A stretch of DNA of 64,000 bases. Origin: Delphinus delphis (lineage: Eukaryota > Chordata > Mammalia > Artiodactyla > Delphinidae). A program made the translations under genes and the position numbers. The notes beneath the pieces are model-generated. The model saw only the letters and a list, made by a program, of their open reading frames with translations, had not been told where the DNA came from and ran no database searches. The stretch spans positions 21,622,148 through 21,686,147 of the forward strand of contig NC_082687.1 of the NCBI RefSeq assembly GCF_949987515.2, in the 5' to 3' direction. This document shows, one piece after another, positions 1 to 11,977 of the stretch. The number at the start of each line of letters is the position of its first letter. Within the stretch, counting starts at the first letter, position 1.

Positions 1-2308
1 GAATTTTATTATATTGGTGAAAGATTTTTTAGTTAACTATTTTTATAATTTCCTGATAGGCATCAATGAAATAGATTCAAATTTTATTTTAATGCTTTTA
101 ATTCTGAAATAAATTATAAACTTATAAAGGGAGATCTTTTCAACTGAGAAGTACGAGTCCACAAGCTTCACATTTTTTCCCCCTACTTTTTATATAAATC
201 CTCACATAAATTAGGCATTTTTTCAGCTTACTCTTGAATTATGAACATAGATGTCCCTTTTCAGATTATTATGTCAGATCTTTTGGGATTTATGAAATGT
301 GCCAAATATTGCCACAATAGATTTAAAAATTAAGAGAGTAAAGAAATTTACTTAGGACCTTCCTATTTCTTATTTCTGAAGTAAAAATGCATGAAGCCAG
401 TGAGATGCTGAAATTCCAGAATATCAGGCCTGGAGTAAGCTTTCCAGATCATCCGATCTAGTACCTTTATTGTAGGGATGAGGTTAGTTCTAAGGCCTAC
501 AGGAGATGAAGTCATGTGCTTTAGAAAGATCAGTTCTGAAATAGAGCTGAATCAGCTGCCCATCCACTTCACCTATTCTAATTATATTTTTAAATGGTTA
601 TAGTTAGGGAAAATAGCACATGGCACCTGGTGTTAGGAGTCTGTTATAAACTAAAAGTGCAGTGGAAAGAAACAGACATTGAGAGTATTCAAGTAACAGT
701 AAGAGGCAAGTTTAAAAACAACAAAACTTGTTTTCAGGAGGAGATAAATATACACTTCACCTAATTTTAAAAATAAAACTTGATTTTGTCAGTGAGGATA
801 ATAAAACTACTCAAAGGACTGTTGCTGCGGGTTGAATTTTTATGTTTCAAGTGTTAGCACAGTGCCTGGCACTCACTAAGGGTTGACCTCTTTATAGCTT
901 CCTCGTCATCATTATTCCCTTAACTTCAGACCCTCTCTACACAATACCTTTCCTTTAGAGAAGGGGTAAGACCCAAGTCCTAGCATTTGAGTCAAGGGAA
1001 TTTTCAACTTGGTGATTCATCATGAAACTCATTCAGAGGTGAAGAGCCAGTTGCTGGCAGTGAATCACCCAGCCTCACACATGCTCAGCAGGGTAAGGGG
1101 CTAGGGAGATCTGTGTTTCTTTAAGTACAGTCCAAGAGCCACCTTCACTAAAGTTAACCAGTGTTTAATACTGAGAATCCAAGGTTCCACCTTTGCCTAC
1201 GAAATCAGAATCTTCAGGGGTGGAACCCCGAAATTTGATGATATTTATGCATGCTGAATTTTGAGTTTTAGTGGTCTTACCTTGTCTCTCACCACATCAC
1301 TGAGGCCTCATCCTTGGCATAATCAAACCCTTGCTGAGCTCATGGAGAGAGGCTAAGGTGAGCAGGTGCATGTGTGAGTAATGAAAGAAGGGACCAGGTA
1401 AAACCCAGTCTAATGATTGGATTCGCTTCAGGGCCAGAGTGCTGACCCTGTCTTACAGTAAGGTCACAAAGTCTTCACATTTCATTCTAGGTAACAGGAT
1501 ACTCCTTTCATTAGGAGTCCTTTACTCAGCAGTGCCTGAAATGGTAGTGAAGTGGGGAAAAAAAAAAAGCAAGTATTACTGTTTTGCAAATTTTCACAAA
1601 CTTTCTTATCAACTTTTGTTAAGTCTCTTTTGTCTGATGACTTGTGGTGTTGAATTTAGAAAATGACTGATTACATTTTTTAAACTTTATTTTGCACTAA
1701 TTGGTTTGTTGCTATCCAATATGTGATAGTTGTTCTTAAATCCTCAATCTTAAGGAATATATTTACTTACAACCAAGTCATATTCTTTTTCTTTTAAAAC
1801 TATGAAAATTTGTAAAATAATGATCATATAGGTTTTAATACTATCAGTGTTATTTCTCCATGATTCCCTCCCTATCTCAGACTTATTTTCCTTCTGATTA
1901 AGGATAATCACCCACCATTAGAATAGAGCCTACTTAAGTATATAGTGTTTGAGGCAAGGGCCAAGTGCCTGGCACTGTGTTCTTCTCAAGGAAGCAGTTT
2001 ACTAATTCTGGTATATATGTATTACTTAGTAAGTAAAGACATCTCATTGTTTTCGATTTCTGTGTATTTGTTACCTTTTCAAAGTCTACTGTTCTTTGTA
2101 TGTCTTTTAAATTGGAATAAGTATGCTACATTTTTTAGGCTAATTGAAAAGTTCTCTAAATATAGTCTTTGTTGAGCCTATGATTTGTCTACAAAAGTTG
2201 TTTAATTTAAAGCATTCGACTTACCAGTGTATCAGCTATGAGAAGAAAAATGTCTTGGTAAATTACGAGCATCACTATTATTTGTAATATGGAAGCATGT
2301 TTGTACAG
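1..2308 (+). other. ELMOD2: ELMOD2 intron (left part cut by window edge)
   Basis: AT-rich intronic sequence ending in the acceptor TTTGTACAG at 2308. It holds one old hAT/MER5-like fragment near 1120-1270. I saw no exon in it. Short open frames such as 1439-1666 and 1945-2175 have no recognisable product and are taken as chance. Confidence 0.7.
1120..1270. mobile_element. Old hAT (MER5A-like) fragment
   Basis: The stretch around AATCAGAATCTTCAGGGGTG (about 1203-1222) resembles the middle of the mammalian non-autonomous hAT element MER5A, which reads GAATCAGAATCTCTGGGGGTGGGGCCC. Similarity is judged by eye and from memory of the consensus. The ends and target-site duplication are not clear. 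Confidence 0.5.
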
Positions 2309-2442
2309 CTTTGGAATCTTCTAATGCCCACGAAAAAATTGAAGGCTAGAATCTCCAAGCAGTGGGCTGACATTGGTTTCCAGGGTGATGATCCCAAAAC
2401 AGACTTCAGAGGCATGGGAATACTTGGATTAATCAATCTTGT
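2309..2442 (+). CDS. ELMOD2: ELMOD2 coding exon A (ELMO domain, catalytic motif)
   Basis: The acceptor TTTGTACAG precedes the exon and a strong donor GTAAGT follows it. The frame reads LWNSLMPTKKLKARISKQ, then WADIGFQGDDPKTDFRGMG, then ILGLINL and two bases of a split Val codon. This is the ELMO-domain signature W-x3-I-G-F-Q-G-x2-P-x-T-D-x-R-G-x-G-x-L-G-L. Family work assigns the GAP-critical arginine to the R of the RGxG element, and it is intact here. The exon is 134 nt, phase 0 in and phase 2 out. No frameshift is seen. Confidence 0.95.
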
Positions 2443-2619
2443 GTAAGTGAAAATAAACTCTCTTTAATTCTCTAAATGAAATTACATGTAATCTCTAATC
2501 TTGTTAAATTTTAGTGAGAATCAATCTAGTTTTATACTATCTCTGAATTTTAATAACTGCTATGCTAAAGGTATTTACTAATGCGCTGGCAACAATATGA
2601 ATACATAAGCCATATACCG

Positions 2620-2669
2620 TGTGTGTGTGTGTGTGCATGTGTGCACGCGCACACGCGTGCATGTGTGTG
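2620..2669. repeat. (TG)n / (CG)-containing alternating purine-pyrimidine tract
   Basis: About 50 bp of almost unbroken purine-pyrimidine alternation: a TG run, then GTGCACGCGCACACGCGTGC, then TG again. Such sequence is prone to form Z-DNA and to change length as a microsatellite. Confidence 0.9.
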
Positions 2670-4285
2670 ATTTCTTTACTTCCCAATACTTGCCTCTTTC
2701 TTTCTCTTCCTGACCGCCTTTCTGATACCTTTTAAGGAACTGTGTGTACTCTCTTCTTACTCTCTTTATCCTCTTGCCTGTTCTCTCTTGGCTCTCTGAC
2801 TTCATTTTAGGAGGTTTAACCAGATAAGATAATGATAAAGCCTCTAAACACTTCTTTGCCATCTGTGACAAGTAATTTAAATCCCTGACTTTTCAGAGCC
2901 TGTATGAACTGTCTCTTGTTTTTCTTCTTTAATATTTATGCTTGGGCACATGTATGAAATCTCAAAATATGTAACTAAAATCAGAATTGATAGCCAAAAC
3001 TATTATAGAAAGTAAACTGGAAGATTAATATGAATATGAATATGCAAATGAAGATAATCTAGTGTTTGGGTCTGTCCTTGAATTGTGATTTATAGACTGT
3101 AAAATGCCTAGAATGGGAACACTAACCATTAAGAAAGTTTGGATAATTGTTACTGTGAAAAATTAGTCCTGAAACTGAGCTAATTTATGTTAATATTCAG
3201 AAAAGGTATCTAGGTCAATATGGATAAGGCCGTTTGGGGGGAAAATAGAAGATAACAGTAGGGCTTCAATATCTACAATTTTTTCCAGTTACAAAAGTAT
3301 TTCATTTTCTGTAGTACCTAAATTGTATGAGCATGAAAGTTTTCCATGCAGCTACTTTTCAAAGATAAAACACCGTTGTCTGAATAATAGTCATAATTAC
3401 AGAAAATGAGATTTCCAATTTTCCACTTTGATAAATAGAAACTTCCATTTGGGGAATTTAATTAGAATAAATGCAGTTTGTTTTCACTTGGAAAAATTAT
3501 GAAATACTTTAAAATTCATTATTGTTCAGAACACATGGATCTTTTGTTTTTAGCGTTTAAAGACCATCTTTTTTCTTGGTACTTGTAAACTACACAGATA
3601 ATTGAAACTTAATTAGACACACACACATTCTTCTGATGCTTCCTTTCTTAACTTTTGCTGAGTAAGCTTTCTTTTGGTTCATTTCCTCAGAAATCAAGAT
3701 TTTTCAGCATTTGCCAGAAGATAATTTAATTTAGCTTAAAATTTAAATAATTTAATAGAATTTGATTCAAGACTGTGGTAAGGAGTTCTGATAGACCTTT
3801 AAATGATTTGCAGATATTTTTACTCTATTTAGAGCTAGTATCTACTAATTTGAAAAATGACCAAGATTCAGATATATGAATTATTTGATTGCCATTGATG
3901 TACTAGAGATGCTTGAAAACATAAAATTAGCTCTAATTTCTCTCTAATTATGTTTGTTGTCCTGTGTATGGAGCTATAACTCTTCAGGATCAAAATAAAG
4001 ATACAGTCAGGAAGCAGGCAAGCTGTTCGAATACCTTTATGTAATGAATTTTAAAAATTTCTTGGCCTCTGTCATCAAATCTCTTGAAATATTTTGTTGC
4101 TTTGAAGGACAGCTGGTAGTTTGATAGATAACGATGTTTTAGGTAAATGAATGCTCAGGCAGGTATAAAATAAAAAGGATATTTTACAGAACATGAATTG
4201 AAGAGAGACTGGAAAAATCTGAATAAATGAGGAAATAGAAGCAGAAAGGTAAAATATACAAGCTAAGGCCAAAAATATATGTAGG

Positions 4286-4340
4286 AAGGGAGAGAAGGCA
4301 GGAAGGAAGAAAGGAGAAGGAAGGAAGGAAAGAAGGGAAG
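4286..4340 (+). repeat. Purine-rich GGAA/GAAG low-complexity repeat
   Basis: An almost pure A/G stretch of imperfect GGAA and GAAG units on the + strand, within an ELMOD2 intron. It may be a degenerate microsatellite. Confidence 0.8.
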
Positions 4341-4773
4341 TAAGTCAGTGCAGATTATTGTAAGGAATAGGTCTCCTTATTACATAGATGCTTATTTTCC
4401 TTAGATACTGTTTACATAGGGGTTTCCTAGGTAAGTTCAGCAAGGAAGTTAAAAGTTTCTCTGTGTTACAGATTGAATATTTTAAAAGTAGCTTGATTAT
4501 TGAAATACTAATATAATACTGAATTGTATTGAGTATCATGCAAAAAGACAGAAATATAAATAGTCTACTAAGGGCATTTTAGAGCCTGCCTCCAGATAAA
4601 GTAGAAAATTAGAACATGTAAAGAAAGCATTGCACTAAAACAGGACTTTTTTCTGTTTGGGGATTTACAGATCCCTTTGAGAATCAAATGAAAGTTTTGT
4701 ATATTCTCTCCCCAGAAAATGTGCACACAGAAAATGTATGAATAATTTAAAGTGATTCATGGATCCCCCTTTC

Positions 4774-4799
4774 TTCATGAATGATCATTCATTCATGAA
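4774..4799. repeat. Perfect inverted repeat, 11-bp arms
   Basis: TTCATGAATGA (4774-4784) and TCATTCATGAA (4789-4799) are exact reverse complements separated by four bases. A small intronic hairpin; no function is implied. Confidence 0.8.
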
Positions 4800-5684
4800 C
4801 TTCTAAATTAACAATCCCTGTTAAAATGGGTTGAAAATTAGAGCCAATGAAGAAAAATGGAAGTCTGTAGTATTAATTTACAGAAGGAAAAATAGAGGGA
4901 CATTTGGTTAGAAATTTCTATGCTTTATGAAAATGTCAATGACTGTGCCTTCTAAAATTTAAATAAACCATGGAAATCCATTTTTTCTTCTACTTCTTAT
5001 CCTTACATAAACATCCAGCCAGTCATCATATGTGTATGAGTATCAGTGCATTATGGGGTGATCCAAAGTTTGAATAGATTTGGTCCCTATCTTTAAGAAC
5101 TTGAAGAGGTTGCATTAGTACAAGCCAACAGTATTTATGAACCTTTATATATTTCTCTGTTGTACCTGCTAATACTTCTGTTTTGTGGCCAGTATTTTAG
5201 TTACACCACTAATCAAGGAGCGGTTTTTTTTAGTGCAAAAGGAAGGCTATTGACTTTCTTCTGATTGCATTGACAGTGGCGTTAAGCAATATAGACTCAA
5301 GTTGCAACAGAAGGAATGAGCTCAGGTGAAAGGAAGTGTCCTAACAGGTACACAATGACTACTTTATAGAAAATTTAGAACAAACAAATAATCAGAACTC
5401 TAGATTTTCTTTTAAAGTAGATAAAAGTCTCTTGTTAGATCATTTATTTGTCAAAATACTTCAAAGTCTAGCGAAGGGCTCATGTCCTGTACTAGATAGG
5501 CCTGATAGCTCAGAATTAAGTTTTGATTCAGAAGCATCTCGGAGTCACTGCAGTGACTTGAGATGGAGATTGGGATGCTTTTGGCAGTAAGACTGTCACT
5601 TTGACAGTAGCTTTTAAAATTGCTTCTGGATATCTTCAATTTGAATGACATGTTAATTTCATTATTTTTCTTAAACTTTTTCAG

Positions 5685-5753
5685 GTATTTCAGTGAAAAT
5701 TATACCAGTGAAGCTCATCAGATTCTTTCACGTTCAAATCATCCAAAGTTAGG
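5685..5753 (+). CDS. ELMOD2: ELMOD2 coding exon B
   Basis: A 69-nt exon between TTTTTCAG and the donor GTAAGC. Its first base completes the split Val codon of exon A. It encodes YFSENYTSEA and HQILSRSNHPKL, plus two bases of Gly. This is the middle of the ELMO domain and I recall it as nearly identical to human ELMOD2. Phases join without error to both neighbours. Confidence 0.95.
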
Positions 5754-6497
5754 GTAAGCTGGATATGTTAAAGAAACCATAAGCTCTTGAATTGAAAGTA
5801 TTTCTGGGTGTTTTTAAAAATTAGATTATTCTAGTTAATAAGAACTTCATAAAGAATATTGCATGATATATTATTTTATGGCTAAATGAGATCATAAACC
5901 AATTTTGTATGTAATTCAATATATTTTTATCACAAGGTATAGTTTATCTATAAAATGGAGATAAGGACCTTATAAACATTTTCTGAGAGATAGATTTGAA
6001 AATAAGAATATAGGAAATGGCTTTGAAATGGGAATAAGAAAGTGAGAAATAGCTTTGAAACTTGTGAAGTGAAATGCAAGTTGACATCATATTATTAGCT
6101 TTATCATTATTCTTATAATGATACCTATCTTTGAAAAAGCATTATAACACTATTACATCATAAAAATAAATACCCTGATAATGGAGGAGAAAATATCAGA
6201 TTACTCAGTATATTTTAGAAATCAATGAGGGTGTATGTAGTACTCTTTTTAATTTTTTTTTAAATGATTTTGGTTTTAGATATTCACGTGGCCAGAGCTT
6301 TGTTTTCATATCTTAGATAATATCCAGAAAATCAACAGCCTCTAAAGAATAAAAATTAATATGTAGAAATTTTTGTAAAATCAATACAGTGTTAGAAATG
6401 GATCAAAGTTACTTTTTCCTAATTCCTTGCATAATTTAAAATTTACTTCATGAGCTATTTTGGCTAGCTGGGATAACTGGTAATGTTTCTGACATAG
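5754..6497 (+). other. ELMOD2: ELMOD2 intron between exons B and C
   Basis: An AT-rich intron of 744 bp from GTAAGC to TGACATAG. I recognise no repeat or regulatory element in it. Confidence 0.85.
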
Positions 6498-6631
6498 GTA
6501 TTCTTATGCAATAGTTGGAATCAATCTTACAGAGATGGCTTATAGCTTGCTGAAGAGTGAAGCTTTGAAGTTTCACCTCTACAACTTTGTTCCTGGTATA
6601 CCAACAATGGAACACTTTCACCAGTTTTATT
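6498..6631 (+). CDS. ELMOD2: ELMOD2 coding exon C
   Basis: A 134-nt exon after the acceptor GACATAG and before the donor GTGAGT. Its first base completes a Gly codon. It encodes YSYAIVGINLTEMAYSLLKS, EALKFHLYNFVPGIP and TMEHFHQFY, and ends with the first base of a Cys codon. This is the C-terminal half of the ELMO domain. I recall human as having Leu where this sequence has Phe in HLYNF, which would be a conservative change. Confidence 0.95.
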
Positions 6632-7011
6632 GTGAGTATTGAAATGAGTTAAAAGTAGAAATTTCTAAGAGAATTTTTTAATCCTTAGGAAAGTATTGTA
6701 TATAATACCTTTATCAAATATGTAACTTATACTTGTCATTTTACTATTTAGAGTCTTTCAAAAACAGGAAGATAATGGAAGATGGGTATCCAAGAGTATC
6801 TTGTGCTTCAGTTTATATATTTGCTGATTTAAAAAATTCAGTGAGGCAATTTTTGACATGTATGCAAATGTAGGATTTACACAGTTTTTCTGTAGACATT
6901 TGTTTTCCAGTCAACTATAAAGTGAATTTTTCTTCTTGGATACTGGTTAGTGAATGCTGTTGAGTCAAGGACGGATCATTTGGTTGCTCTTGTAAGGAAA
7001 TTTAAAGGAAC

Positions 7012-7014
<3 letters not shown>

Positions 7015-7050
<36 letters not shown>
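7015..7050. repeat. (CA)n microsatellite
   Basis: An uninterrupted CA run of about 36 bp in an ELMOD2 intron; likely polymorphic in length. Confidence 0.95.
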
Positions 7051-7052
<2 letters not shown>

Positions 7053-8664
7053 CTTTTATTTCAAGGCCAGGTTTTCTTGTGTTAGGTTGGGGTATTAAAT
7101 AACTGTTCCTAAAGCAGTCATATCACCGCTGTTCCATTAACTTTTATTGTGATAGTTGAACGCTGAAGGTTTAATTGAATGAACCCATCTTCTGAAGCTA
7201 TTGCTCAGAAGCAAAGAATTCAACTCTAGCTTGGCTTCATACTCTATTTTTTCTTGATCTTTTTGTGTCTTTAGATAGGACATAGGAAACTAGCATATAG
7301 GAAACTACTTAGATAATAAGTGTCCAAATCATAACTTCTTCAACTCCATTCTTGAAGGAGTCATCCAGGTCTCTCTTTCCCACAACCTCCCGTGTTTACT
7401 TACTCCCTAATTCCAGGCTTCTATACTTCTTAAATTTCTCTTGCACTTGTCTACTTTTTCCTATCCCATTGTAACTGCACGACATCAGTCCTTTGTTACT
7501 ACGTTACTGTAATAGCCTTTTCCCTAGTTTTTCAGTGATGACCCTCTTCCAAATCTCCACATTGAAGGTATAGTTATTTAACATGAAAATCTAGTCATTT
7601 TCTTTCATCTTGTTGCTGAGGAACTGTTTTTTCCCCCCACCAGTCTGATTTGATTTCCTCTCCTACATCTCTCATTGACTTTGAGCATAGTGCCTAAACT
7701 CCTGGGACTTTGCTGACTGCCTCCAGATATTTGTTTTCTGTATGAAATAGATGGTTGTGTAGTGGTGCCTGTTGAACATAAAACAAATATAAAAAGAAAC
7801 AACCAAAAAACTCCCTCCCCCCAATCAAGCATTTTACCGTATTTAAATAAATACAGGAGAGTGACAGGTAGGAAAGCAGTACAAAATGACCTCTGTGCAG
7901 TATTGTTTTCCCCTGCAGAGGGGTAGCTGGAGCATCTTTGGATACTGTTGCTTCCAGTGCCCTCAACACCAGCATCTTGTTTGGCTCCTGACCAGGAAGA
8001 GCATCAAAGTAATATGTGAGGTGGAAAAGTCATTATAGGACCTTCTTAGTTGCCTTGTTTCTATCAGTCCTATCCATGGAGATGTGGATCATCAGGAAAA
8101 CAATGAAGCTTATGTTTTTCAAATTTCTTGAAACATTTAAAGCAAACACACACACACATACGTACATCCACCTTTTACGCAGAAGTTTCCCCCTCAAAAT
8201 TGATTTTCATACCCTTTACCAATAAAGTTTCGTGTCTTAATTAAGGCTCTGCTTTTCTAGGAAGGGGCGTATTCTGACTAGAAAATAATGTGAAACCTTA
8301 TTTTTTAAACATACCTACCTTTTTTGGTTGGGGGACTGAGCCCAATTCATTCGTACGAATCAGTTCCAAGATAGTAGTTTCTATCTAAAAGAAAGAACTA
8401 TATAAAGAGATTATTTTTCTTTTCCTGTGATCTGTGTCCATCTCCCCTTTCCCCCTTGTCTCTCCTGCTGTTTTGCTGTTGTGGTTCTCCATGGGCAAGG
8501 CGGAAGCAGTGAGTGGTAATTTAGCTCCTTAGCTCTGCTGTCACCTTTTGTGCATTTAACGTGTAAGCACACAGTCACTGTCATCCTGGGAAGTCACTGA
8601 CCATTGGTTTGGTGGTTCCAAAAAAATAACTCCTCAAATTTACAACCAAAAAGTTATGACTAGT

Positions 8665-8850
8665 AAGAGCTTCATTGAGATATAATTTATATACCATAAA
8701 ATTTACCTATTTTAAGTGTACAATGCAATGAGTTTTAGTACATTTACTGAGTTGTACAACCATCACCATAATCCAGTTGTAGGACATTTTTGTCACCCCA
8801 GTAAGATCCCTCATACCAGTTTACAGTTAATCCCTGTTCCTGTGGTTCTC
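8665..8850. mobile_element. Old LINE-1-like fragment
   Basis: The order TTGAGATATAATTTATATAC, then AAGTGTACAATGCAATGAG, then ACAACCATCACCATAATCC matches a well-known mammalian L1-derived consensus (TTGAGATATAATTCACATAC, AAAGTGTACAATTCAGTGG, CAACCATCACCACAATC). Divergence is high, so the copy is old. Confidence 0.65.
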
Positions 8851-9959
8851 CTGTTTTTAATCCCTGTGGGAAAACCTCAAGCGTCCCTGCAGCTTTGGTT
8901 AGGGGCAGTAGAAGCATACAGGGAATTGTAAGTTTAGAAATTTTTTATGGTGTTTCTCTTGAGTCTGGTGTTCTAAACTCCTAGAGTCAAAAGGGCAATA
9001 GGGGTGCTTTATGGAAACAACTCTTTTCCATCACTTCATGGCAAGCTTTAGGAGTCTTATGCCATGTACGGCCCTGCCAGCATCCTAGAATTTCGGTATC
9101 TTGCAGTTTCCTCATGTCTCATTAAATCAACTTAGCCATTACAGTCTCAGTTTTTTGAGTCAGTCTTTTTCTGACACCAGTTTACATTATAATGACCTCA
9201 CTCTGAAGCAAGAAATTTCTAGTATTTTACTCTTGAGCAGTTTGTTCTAGACTATATAGTCATTTGAATAGGTAATGAAAGCAATTTAAAGGAATGGTAA
9301 ACAGCTAAAACCTGATAGCCAGAAATACGAAAACAAGTTGTATTCTATAAAATTTAGATGGTTGTCTGACTTTTCATACTACCAAGAACATTAATCTCCA
9401 ACGTTTTTGATTGCACACCCCTCTCAGGATACTGGGGGTAGGGTGCTGGAGAACACAGACTCAGTTTATATATGGATGAGTAATTTCTGTAGATGTACTT
9501 TTGTGCTAATGTATACACAAAATAAATTTTGAATGAAAGAGAGACTTAAAATATTAGTTTAAAATAGTTACCAGATTACCATTCTCAGCTTGTCTTTTGG
9601 GAACAGGAAGCAGATGGTGTCTGTCTGCTCAAAGAGGCCTTATTCTTTGATTTGTCCCGTATCCTGGTTGACAAAAATCTGTTTTATCATATATGAAGGG
9701 ATTAATCTGAAATCTTCCTTCAGTGGACCTTCTTTTGAAGTGCTGTTTCAATGTTGAAATGTCACGGTTCTTACCTGTTAATGTTTGCTTTATGACTAAT
9801 GTTTTAATTAGTCAATTATGCTAGCCTAGCCACCCTTTTATGTAAAGTCACTGGCTTTATCCCCCCCCATTTATCTGAAATAAGTCACTTCTATCCCTTC
9901 TTGAATAGCTTTTCAGAAGGGGAAATGAGATTCTGGTGGAAACAAAGTCTAATTTACAA

Positions 9960-10125
9960 CATAATAGAGACCACCTGCAAACTATGTGATTTGGGCAAGT
10001 CATTTAACTTCTCTGCACTTCTATTTCCTCTACAGAAAAATGGGAATAACGGTACTGCATCATAGGATTGCTATGAGAGTGAATGAGCACATGGCGAGGA
10101 CTATAGAAGCATCTGTTAAATAATT
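9960..10125 (+). mobile_element. MIR SINE fragment
   Basis: It contains GATTTGGGCAAGTCATTTAA, then CTTCTCTGCACTTCTATTTC, then AAAATGGGAATAACGGTACT and AGGATTGCTATGAGAGTGAA in the order of the MIR core and 3' region. The copy is diverged, as expected for this ancient mammalian family. Confidence 0.8.
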
Positions 10126-10225
10126 AAATAGATACATTTGGTTGAATCCAAATAGGGTTTAGGAGCGGTTTTAAATTCGCATTTTTTTGTTGTTGTAAAT
10201 ATGTCTGTTTACACATTTATCTGAA

Positions 10226-10427
10226 TTTTTTTTTTGCGGTACGCGGGCCTCTCACTGCCGCGGCCTCTCCCGTTGCGGAGCACAGGCTCTGGACGCATAG
10301 GCTCAGCGGCCATGACTCACGGGCCCTGCCGCTCCGCGGCACGTGGGATCCTCCCTGACCGGGGCATGAACCCGTGTCCCCTGCCTCGGCAGGCGGACTT
10401 CCAACCACTGCGCCACCAGGGAAGCCC
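10226..10427 (-). mobile_element. CHR-type SINE (CHR-2-like)
   Basis: On the - strand the element starts GGGCTTCCCTGGTGGCGCAG and ends GCGTACCGC plus an A-tail. It has the GGCCCGTGAG...GGCCGCTGAGCC body of the shorter CHR-2-like form. It is flanked by the target-site duplication TATCTGAA (10218-10225 and 10428-10435). It is the only CHR SINE in the first 17.7 kb. Confidence 0.93.
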
Positions 10428-10962
10428 TATCTGAAATATTTTTAACATTTTGAGTGTGAATTTGGCTACTGTAATAAGGATATTGAAAAACAAAAGTATT
10501 AAGCCTATTTCGAGTTCATGTATTCTTTTCTAAAAGGGAAGGTACTGATATGATAGTTTCATTGAAAAAAGCAGAAATAACTTAGATTTGTAAATCAAGT
10601 AGAAAACAGCTTTTCTATACTTTATCCATTTTCTTGTACTTTCATTTTCCTGTTTCAGGGGTCTCTGGGGATAACCTTTTTTTCCTATTCTCAAGGTATC
10701 TTTTGACAGTCTCTCTTAAATTTGAGGCATTTTGTTGATTTTTTTGCGACAAAGAGTATATGTACTCTAAGTATCTTATTGAAAGTGATATTTATTTTGA
10801 ACATACAAAAATATTTCTTATAAAGTTCCTCAGGTTTCTAGTAGTTTAAGATGGTTTCTGATCATTGAATCCTAATATGGATTAGGATATACTTTTAAAA
10901 TGAGATGGTTGGATGTGATTTCACTGTTGAGCACTGTACTTATGGTTTCTTTTTAACTGCAG

Positions 10963-11108
10963 GTTATCTTGTGTATGAATTTGACAAGTTTTGGTTTGAA
11001 GAAAAGCCAGAAAGTATTATGTATTTCAACGTGTACAGAGAGAAGTTTCATGAAAAGATTAAAGGACTCTTACTGGATTGTAATGTATCACTTACTTTAA
11101 AAATATGA
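10963..11108 (+). CDS. ELMOD2: ELMOD2 last coding exon D with stop codon
   Basis: It follows the acceptor TTTTTAACTGCAG. The first two bases complete Cys. The frame then reads YLVYEFDKFWFEEKPESIMY, FNVYREKFHEKIKGLLLD and CNVSLTLKI, and stops at TGA 11106-11108. This is the conserved ELMOD2 C-terminus. The open frame runs upstream to an ATG at 10905, but that part is intron and is not coding. Confidence 0.95.
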
Positions 11109-11971
11109 ATCATCCGTAGTATCTTCTATTTCTACCACATTTTGCACACACAACAGAATTTATATGTTGTAATAGAAATTATCTGATCATTTACACTCCT
11201 TATATATAATTTCCTACAAAAATGTTTCAGAAATTCTATTTAAGAAAGCTAGTAGACAATCAGTGTATGTTTACACTTGTTTATACACTGTCCTCCAAAG
11301 GTACCTTATCCTTCCAAAGATCCCCTCTGTAGAGTCACGTGAGCTACAGTTTGGAACTTGGGACTTAACCCGTTTAGTGTAAAAGTACAAATCAGGTATT
11401 TTTATTAACTTGATTGATTAAAATGTGTAAAAACCAGTTTTCATGTTTATGTATTGTAGCTATCAAGTTGGTATCTTTTCAGAGCTCCTAAGATTTTTTG
11501 TTTTTTAGTCTGGAAATGATTGTTTTTTAATTTTCTTTGCCTTATTTTATTTGTAGGTTAATTAACAGAGAGATTCGTTCTTCATGGTTTTCTTTGTTTG
11601 CATTTCAATCACACGTCATACCGTTGCCTCATAGGAGCAAAAGGAGCATATAGATAAGTCAGAGACGACGAAGAATTATGGCCTTTTCGGTTTCTCTGAT
11701 TATGTCATGTAATAGGTAATGAGGGAATGACAGTATTAGTGATTAGCTTTTTTGTTTTTAAATACCACATTGAAATATCACAGTGGAATTTTAAAGCTTA
11801 AAGACATTTCCTCATCTTCAGTATTTGCTTTTTATCAGTTAGAGAGAAGAACTTGTAGTTAGTGCTTGGTATGAGGGCCTTTCATGAAGCTTCTGTATGG
11901 ATGTATGTTTATGAAAAGAGATGCATTTGCTAAGAAAATCTTGATTATACTCAAAGAACAGGTGCTATTTC

Positions 11972-11977
11972 AATAAA
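11972..11977 (+). terminator. ELMOD2: Candidate ELMOD2 poly(A) signal, proximal
   Basis: AATAAA about 860 nt after the stop codon, followed by a T/G-rich stretch. It is a candidate only. Confidence 0.45.

Larger units (their letters stand above)
2443..5684 (+). other. ELMOD2: ELMOD2 intron between exons A and B
   Basis: AT-rich intron, about 3.2 kb, running from GTAAGT to TTTTTCAG. It contains the alternating TG/CG tract at 2620-2669, a purine-rich GGAA/GAAG stretch at about 4286-4340, and a short perfect hairpin at 4774-4799. I recognise no SINE and no additional coding segment. Confidence 0.85.
6632..10962 (+). other. ELMOD2: ELMOD2 intron between exons C and D
   Basis: A 4.3-kb intron from GTGAGT to TTTTAACTGCAG. 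It contains a (CA)n microsatellite (7015-7050), an old LINE-1-like stretch (8665-8850), a MIR (9960-10125) and one CHR SINE (10226-10427). Short open frames around 7600-8230 have no recognisable product. Confidence 0.85.

Noticed and set aside
1..2308. Upstream ELMOD2 exons
   Set aside because: No acceptor-exon-donor unit coding the expected residues before LWN was seen.
10905..10962. ATG start of a 67-codon frame over ELMOD2 exon D
   Set aside because: It is upstream of the TTTTTAACTGCAG acceptor, so the residues before YLVYEF are intronic.
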